The position numbers and the translations under genes were made by a program. Below are positions 6,521 to 9,593 of a stretch of 9,593 bases of DNA, piece after piece. Each line of letters starts with the position of its first letter. Position 1 is the first letter of the stretch. The notes beneath the pieces are model-generated. The model was not told where the DNA came from, made no database searches, and was given only the letters and a program-made list of their open reading frames with translations. Source of the stretch: Lustribacter sp049512335 (lineage in GTDB: Bacteria; Vulcanimicrobiota; Vulcanimicrobiia; Vulcanimicrobiales; Vulcanimicrobiaceae); contig JBEKXE010000165.1 in assembly GCA_049512335.1 (NCBI GenBank), forward strand, positions 1 through 9,593, in the 5' to 3' direction.

Positions 6521-6543
6521 AAATGAACCGCAATCTGTTGCGG
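6521..6543 (-). terminator. Probable intrinsic terminator of the Crp-type gene
   Basis: Read on the minus strand, CCGCAA and TTGCGG pair perfectly around the tetraloop CAGA and are followed by TTCATTT. It sits 17 bases after the stop of the regulator. The stem is only six pairs and the T-run is interrupted, so moderate confidence. Confidence 0.5.
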
Positions 6544-6560
6544 CCTAAATCGCCAACGCT

Positions 6561-7484
6561 CTAGAAGTCGAAGGCGGCGAGTTTCTCCCGATCGATGAGC
6601 GCAATGCGCCCGCGCACGCGCTGAACGGCGCCCGATCGTTCAAGCTCGGCGACCGCGCGGGCAACAACTTCTTTGACGGTACCCGTCGCGGCCGCGAGTT
6701 GTGTTAGGCGCAACGACGGGAGGTTCGTCGGGTCGACCGGCGCTAGGCCGCTCTCGATCGAGGTATACGGCCGCAGAGCAACTGCGACGCGTGCTACGAT
6801 CTTCTTGGAGACGTGCGCGTGGAGCAATTCGGCGATCGTTCGAACCTGCTGCGTCGCCGCTGCGGCCAAAGCAAGCGCGAAACGAGCATCGGCTTCGGCC
6901 GCCTGTAAGACCTCTGCTCGGGGATAGAGTAGCAGTTCGGCGGGGTCGGCGAGCGTAGCAAACCGTGCAATGGTGGCGCCGCCGTCGAACAACACGATGT
7001 TGCCGAAGACTTCCGTTTCGAGCGCCTCGAAAAGGATCTGGTCGCGCCGCAGCGGGGTACCGACGATAGCGAATACCCGTCCCTTGCGTACCACACCCAG
7101 GAACGGCCAGTCGGTCTCCTGCTCTACGATCGTCGTCTTACGGGGTATGGCGCGGACCTCTGCGACCGCTGCCAAGGTCCGGCGAGTCGTTTCACTGCAT
7201 CCGGAAAAGATCGAGCAACGGTGCATGAAGTGGGTCGTCGAGCGCACGTCGCCCGGCGGCGGAAGCTTGCGCAACGATATTTCCCATCGTTCGCGTGCCA
7301 AGCGGCGCTGCGTCCAGACGAACTGGTAAGAGAACGTGCTCTCGAAGCGGCGCCGAAGCGGTCGCGGTTCGTAATCGTAGATTAGGCGAAGCGTTTCATC
7401 GTACCGCAAATCCACGAACGCGTCGCACGCCAGCCCCTGATGTTCCCGTACCGGCGTGTTACGCAGATCCAGCAGGCTGTCCAT
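6561..7484 (-). CDS. Crp/Fnr-family transcription regulator with N-terminal DUF2249 domain, 307 aa
   Basis: Three parts are visible. Residues 1-75 match DUF2249: LLDLRNTP at 4-11, DETLRLIYDYEPRPLRRRFE at 29-48, and the closing QFVWTQRRLARERWEISLRK. Residues 88-205 are a cyclic-nucleotide-binding-type beta roll (CSIFSGCSETTRRTLA, FLGVVRKGRVFAIVG, VFGNIVLFDGG), followed by the long dimer helix. Residues 225-307 are a Crp-type winged helix with LTQLAAATGTVKEVVARAVAEL as the DNA-reading unit. The cAMP contacts are missing: the GE glutamate is N162, and the Arg-Ser pair is replaced by T171 and I172, so the roll probably senses something else. Only C20, C90 and C96 are present, so a classical four-Cys Fnr cluster is unlikely. 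DUF2249 domains are often found beside nitrogen-oxide, haem or iron-sulfur genes, so redox or NO sensing is inferred. A TTG at 7508 would extend the frame by eight residues; the ATG at 7484 starts right before the DUF2249 LDLR. Confidence 0.88.
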   Translation of the reverse strand: MDSLLDLRNTPVREHQGLACDAFVDLRYDETLRLIYDYEPRPLRRRFESTFSYQFVWTQRRLARERWEISLRKLPPPGDVRSTTHFMHRCSIFSGCSETTRRTLAAVAEVRAIPRKTTIVEQETDWPFLGVVRKGRVFAIVGTPLRRDQILFEALETEVFGNIVLFDGGATIARFATLADPAELLLYPRAEVLQAAEADARFALALAAAATQQVRTIAELLHAHVSKKIVARVAVALRPYTSIESGLAPVDPTNLPSLRLTQLAAATGTVKEVVARAVAELERSGAVQRVRGRIALIDREKLAAFDF

Positions 7485-7517
7485 GCGGCAGTTTTCCAGA
7501 AAGTGCAAGGGTAGGGC

Positions 7518-7546
7518 CTGCTAACTTGGCTTGCCGGCATCGTCAA
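7518..7546 (-). promoter_or_regulatory. Possible sigma-70 promoter of the Crp-type gene
   Basis: On the minus strand TTGACG (7546-7541) is followed after exactly 17 bases by TAGCAG (7523-7518). The -35 box matches at five of six positions; the -10 box is poor. Transcription would start near 7511, which would leave the alternative TTG start at 7508 almost no leader and favours the ATG at 7484. Confidence 0.35.
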
Positions 7547-7558
7547 TGGCCTCAAAAC

Positions 7559-7574
7559 GGTAACAAAAGTCACC
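7559..7574 (-). promoter_or_regulatory. Operator-like inverted repeat upstream of the Crp-type promoter
   Basis: GGTAAC and GTCACC are near-perfect inverted copies (five of six) separated by AAAA, centred about 20 bases before the proposed -35 box. The size and two-fold symmetry would suit a dimeric activator such as the adjacent Crp-type protein, but the bases do not match the Crp (TGTGA) or Fnr (TTGAT) half-site. Confidence 0.25.
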
Positions 7575-8088
7575 CGAGTCCGGCGAATCTCGGGGCGGTG
7601 GCCTTCTTGCTTTTTCCCCGTGGCAAGTTCTCGATCAAAGCGCCTTCTGCTGGATCACACAGCCGATGCCCCAAACGGTATGAATGAGCGGCTGCGCCGG
7701 TGGGGCGTCGATCTTTGTTCGAATGTAAGAGATGTACGTGTCCACGGGTACCGCGCGTTACGTTGCAGACCCTCAACGCATCGCGCAAGCGCATAGCGAG
7801 TTTCTCATAATGGAACGCGCGGTCCACTTCGCTTAGCATCACGAGCAAGATAGGGACTCGCGAGAAATTTCTCACGACGGCTAGAACGCTGAAGCCATCG
7901 GTAGCCGGCGCAGTCGCTTCAAGCACGATCGCCTCCGGTTGCCGCGATTCGAGCAAGGCTTGCGCCAACATGTCGTTCGTGGCAGTTCGAACGGCAAATC
8001 CCTTCCGCGCCAGAGCGTTTCCGAGCGCTTCGCGTAAACGCTGCTCGTCGTCGATAACGGCGATGCGCGGAAGGATCCCGGCCTTCAT
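7570..8088 (-). pseudogene. Broken OmpR/PhoB-type response regulator (receiver remnant plus frameshifted tail)
   Basis: Starting at the ATG at 8088, residues 8-82 are a receiver domain: RIAVIDDEQRLREAL with the acidic pair D13-D14, then PEAIVLEATAPATDG, then VPILLVMLSE. The phospho-acceptor Asp expected in VLD is Glu57. After about residue 88 the usual GADDYxxKP segment is absent, a helix LAMRLRDALR follows, and then the sequence stops resembling anything. In another frame, 7757-7635, a clear winged-helix end appears (separate entry). So most of the DNA-binding domain, some 80 residues, is deleted and the rest is out of frame. The open frame runs on to 7570 as 172 residues with an unrelated basic tail. 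An expressed stand-alone receiver-like protein cannot be excluded, but decay is the simpler reading. No partner histidine kinase is in the window. It lies 63 bases after the hydroxylase gene on the same strand. Confidence 0.75.
7635..7757 (-). other. Out-of-frame winged-helix remnant of the response regulator
   Basis: Translating the minus strand from 7757 gives RAVP followed by VDTYISYIRTKIDAPPAQP, then LIHTVWGIGCVIQQKAL and TGA at 7637-7635. This is the recognition helix and final hairpin of an OmpR/PhoB-type DNA-binding domain. A TAA at 7760-7758 directly precedes it in this frame, so it cannot be translated from the receiver part without a frameshift. Confidence 0.8.
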
Positions 8089-8151
8089 CTCAGTGCCGTT
8101 TTGCCTGTTGGAGCGGAGTCAGCTTTGCCGGCCACGTCGAGGGCGCGATGT

Positions 8152-8760
8152 TCACTGCGACAGCCTTCGCTTTATCTGTTTCTGATGCGTCCCGAAAACG
8201 TAGTCCCAGAAGGATGTGATCACTCCGAAATTGCTTTTATCGATGCGATGATGCACGCTATGGTGCGCCCATCTCTTCTTCAACCATCGGAATGGAATCT
8301 GGTTGATCCGCAGCGTATGCTCCATATGGTGAAGCGTGTCGAAGTAGAGGTAGCCGCCGGATAACCCCATCAGGAAATACGACGCCTGCTGAAAGTGGAG
8401 TCCCCACGTCAAGAGACACCAAACCGGCATAAGCAGTAAAAAGCTGGTCGGAAACAGGAAGGCAGAGGTCTTTTCGGGATTGTTGTGATGCGCATCGTGC
8501 AGGTAGAAAAGAGCGCTTCTCAGATCGTGAAGGAGCCAGCGATGGACCGCATATTCGATCAGGCTGAAGGAAGACAGTCCCAACAGCGAACTGAAAATGA
8601 TCGCTGGCAAGCTCGATGCATGATGCATTCCAAGATAAGCAAAGATGCATGGGCAACTGAAATCGGTCGCGTAAGCCGCCCAGTAGTTGATACGGCTCTC
8701 GCAGATGGCCCCAACCATAGAGCGCCCAGTGTTCCCAGCCTGCCTGACTCTTTCGGCCAT
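8152..8760 (-). CDS. Fatty-acid-hydroxylase superfamily (sterol desaturase-type) membrane di-iron protein, 202 aa
   Basis: Integral membrane oxygenase-type protein that would use a di-iron centre and O2 to hydroxylate or desaturate a lipid. The histidine clusters expected for the superfamily are present: H73-x4-H78 (HRWLLH), H88-x2-H91-H92 (HDAHH), H144-H145-x2-H148 (HHMEH) and H167-x2-H170-H171 (HSVHH). Hydrophobic stretches at about 36-68 and 102-140 give up to four membrane passes, and the histidines face one side. The C-terminal FWDYVFGTH matches the family ending. The length is at the short end but complete. ATG at 8760 is preferred over an in-frame TTG at 8787. The substrate could be a carotenoid, sterol-like lipid, ceramide or fatty acid; nothing nearby decides. 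Base composition is unusual: 48% GC over 8161-8280 against 77% over 3181-3240, which suggests horizontal acquisition. Confidence 0.88.
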   Translation of the reverse strand: MAERVRQAGNTGRSMVGAICESRINYWAAYATDFSCPCIFAYLGMHHASSLPAIIFSSLLGLSSFSLIEYAVHRWLLHDLRSALFYLHDAHHNNPEKTSAFLFPTSFLLLMPVWCLLTWGLHFQQASYFLMGLSGGYLYFDTLHHMEHTLRINQIPFRWLKKRWAHHSVHHRIDKSNFGVITSFWDYVFGTHQKQIKRRLSQ

Positions 8761-8882
8761 GCTTAACTCGGTGCCGACCTCAATCAATTTGCTCTTCCTC
8801 GTTCTAAATGACCAAGCGAGACTTTCCGGAGTAATCAGGCTAATTCGCGCTGTTTCGGTTTCCTTCGGTAGAAAACGTTGAC

Positions 8883-8896
8883 TTTTGTTATCAAAA
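8883..8896. promoter_or_regulatory. AT-rich inverted repeat TTTTG-N4-CAAAA upstream of the hydroxylase gene
   Basis: TTTTG (8883-8887) and CAAAA (8892-8896) are perfect inverted copies around TTAT. They lie 123 bases before the hydroxylase ATG in the 193-base gap that separates it from the Ala-rich gene. The spacing resembles Fnr-type sites, though the half-sites are not TTGAT. The rest of this gap is AT-rich and shows no gene. Confidence 0.25.
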
Positions 8897-8953
8897 TGAG
8901 TGTTGGAGTAGCACTTGGCTACGTCGACGTCCGGGGCCGAATCTGCCGAACTC

Positions 8954-9520
8954 TCAGGTAGTCGGTTCGATGCGCGGGAATCGCGATACGGGGACTACGG
9001 GCGGGATGGCGGGGACAGCGGGCCGGACGTAGATGGGCGCGAAGGCTAGCGGCGGTTCGATCAAGGCCACCGCGCCATAGGCCTGAATCATTTCGCCGCT
9101 GTCGCCGTACAGAACCGAAGCGGCGGGCGATGGCGGCACGGCGGCTGCGGCCGTCGCGTTCGATGCCGTGATGCCTGTGGTTGCTGCGACTGGCGTCGCA
9201 ACGACCGGGGCCGTGGCAGCCGGCGTTGCGTTTGCCGGCGCAGTGATAGCGGATGGCGTCAAGGTTGTGGAGAGCGCAGCGTTCTGGGCAATTTGCGCGA
9301 TCGCGGGATTTGCGAAAGGCGGAGGAGCTGGGGTAGCGGCCGCCGCTTGCGCGCGCGCTGCGGCTGCCGCTTGGGTCGCACGCGTCGCTGCAGCGGCTGC
9401 GTCGAGTTGAGCAGCCGCCGCGGTCGCCGCATCCGACGTACGGCGCACGCCGTTCAGGAACGGGCTCAGCGCATAAACCGCCCCACTCCCTCCGACCGGA
9501 CCAATCGCGCCAACGTTCAT
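8954..9520 (-). CDS. Ala/Pro-rich protein of unknown function, 188 aa
   Basis: I do not recognise a family. The protein begins MNVGAIGPVGGSGAVYALSP and has no signal peptide. Residues 28-130 are low complexity: long Ala runs with scattered Thr, Gln, Arg and Pro (RATQAAAAARAQAAAATPAP and further Ala-Thr-Pro stretches), likely disordered or partly helical. The only folded-looking part is near the C-terminus, VLYGDSGEMIQAYGAVALIEPP at about 138-159, followed by a Pro-Val tail (PAVPAIPPVVPVSRFP). The start is well supported by AAGGAG at 9533-9528, seven bases before the ATG at 9520. The N-terminal motif resembles the 106-residue protein at 5061-5381. N-termini of this kind remind me of substrates of flagellar-type export, but no such machinery is in the window, so that is speculation. 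The antisense and other frames here are also open because of the Ala/Arg-rich codons. Confidence 0.65.
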   Translation of the reverse strand: MNVGAIGPVGGSGAVYALSPFLNGVRRTSDAATAAAAQLDAAAAATRATQAAAAARAQAAAATPAPPPFANPAIAQIAQNAALSTTLTPSAITAPANATPAATAPVVATPVAATTGITASNATAAAAVPPSPAASVLYGDSGEMIQAYGAVALIEPPLAFAPIYVRPAVPAIPPVVPVSRFPRIEPTT

Positions 9521-9527
9521 CGCATCT

Positions 9528-9533
9528 CTCCTT
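9528..9533 (-). promoter_or_regulatory. Strong ribosome-binding site of the Ala-rich gene
   Basis: AAGGAG on the minus strand, seven bases before the ATG at 9520, is the best Shine-Dalgarno match in the right half of the window and fixes this start. The remaining 60 bases to the window edge show no further gene. Confidence 0.7.
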
Positions 9534-9593
9534 ACAATGGAAAGAACGTAGCTGTCGCGGGTGCCGCTCCGATGAAGCGCGGGGCCACCACAC

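Noticed and set aside
7606..7627. CTTGC/GCAAG inverted pair with a T-run between the arms
   Set aside because: Only five pairs, a 12-base loop and the T-run inside the loop, so not a terminator.
8921..8930. Ten-base palindrome ACGTCGACGT after the Ala-rich gene
   Set aside because: No loop and no T-run, so not a terminator; such CG-rich palindromes are common in high-GC DNA.
9168..9410. Plus-strand Ala/Val-rich frame of 80 residues that looks membrane-like
   Set aside because: Mirror of the Ala-rich repeats; no ribosome-binding site.
8919..9593. 224-residue minus-strand frame reaching the window edge
   Set aside because: It overlaps the Ala-rich gene in another frame, with a Ser/Arg/Cys mixture and no ribosome-binding site; the Ala-rich frame has a strong one.
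1..9593. CRISPR array, tRNA, rRNA, transposase or phage genes
   Set aside because: I looked for evenly spaced repeats, cloverleaf ends with CCA, and DDE or integrase motifs on both strands and saw none.

Overview
The window is high-GC (one hand-counted 60-base stretch, 3181-3240, is 77% GC) and gene-dense. Its proteins are rich in Ala, Arg and Asp. A c-type cytochrome with a beta-barrel-like C-terminus suggests a diderm bacterium. The style of the proteins would suit a soil lineage such as Eremiobacterota or an acidobacterial or proteobacterial relative, but no marker gene is present, so the taxon is a weak guess.

Left part, minus strand, 1-2429: a three-gene operon read right to left. It encodes a single-haem CxxCH protein with an outer-membrane barrel-like body, a secreted YceI-like lipocalin whose start overlaps the previous stop (TGATG), and a DHA2-type (EmrB/QacA) MFS exporter cut by the window edge. 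Diverging from it is a D-2-hydroxyacid dehydrogenase (2502-3455). The 72-base gap between them holds inverted repeats on both sides.

Middle, 3456-6337: an intact dienelactone-hydrolase-family enzyme on the minus strand faces a shorter plus-strand paralogue that has lost the nucleophile and the motif Glu, so it is a likely pseudoenzyme. Plus-strand genes follow: a 52-residue lmo0937/DUF5670-type membrane peptide, a 106-residue protein of unknown function, and an exported NMT1/SsuA-type substrate-binding protein with no permease or ATPase beside it.

Right part, all minus strand, 6561-9520: a Crp/Fnr regulator carrying an N-terminal DUF2249 domain and lacking the usual cAMP-contact residues; a broken OmpR/PhoB-type response regulator whose winged-helix remnant lies out of frame and whose phospho-acceptor Asp is Glu; a fatty-acid-hydroxylase-superfamily membrane protein in distinctly lower-GC DNA (48% over 8161-8280); and an Ala/Pro-rich unknown whose N-terminus resembles that of the 106-residue protein. 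The lower GC and the decayed regulator make about 7.5-8.9 kb look like an accessory or transferred segment. I found no RNA gene, CRISPR array, insertion sequence or complete defence system. The best candidates for novelty are the DUF2249-Crp fusion, the enzyme/pseudoenzyme hydrolase pair and the cytochrome-YceI-exporter operon.
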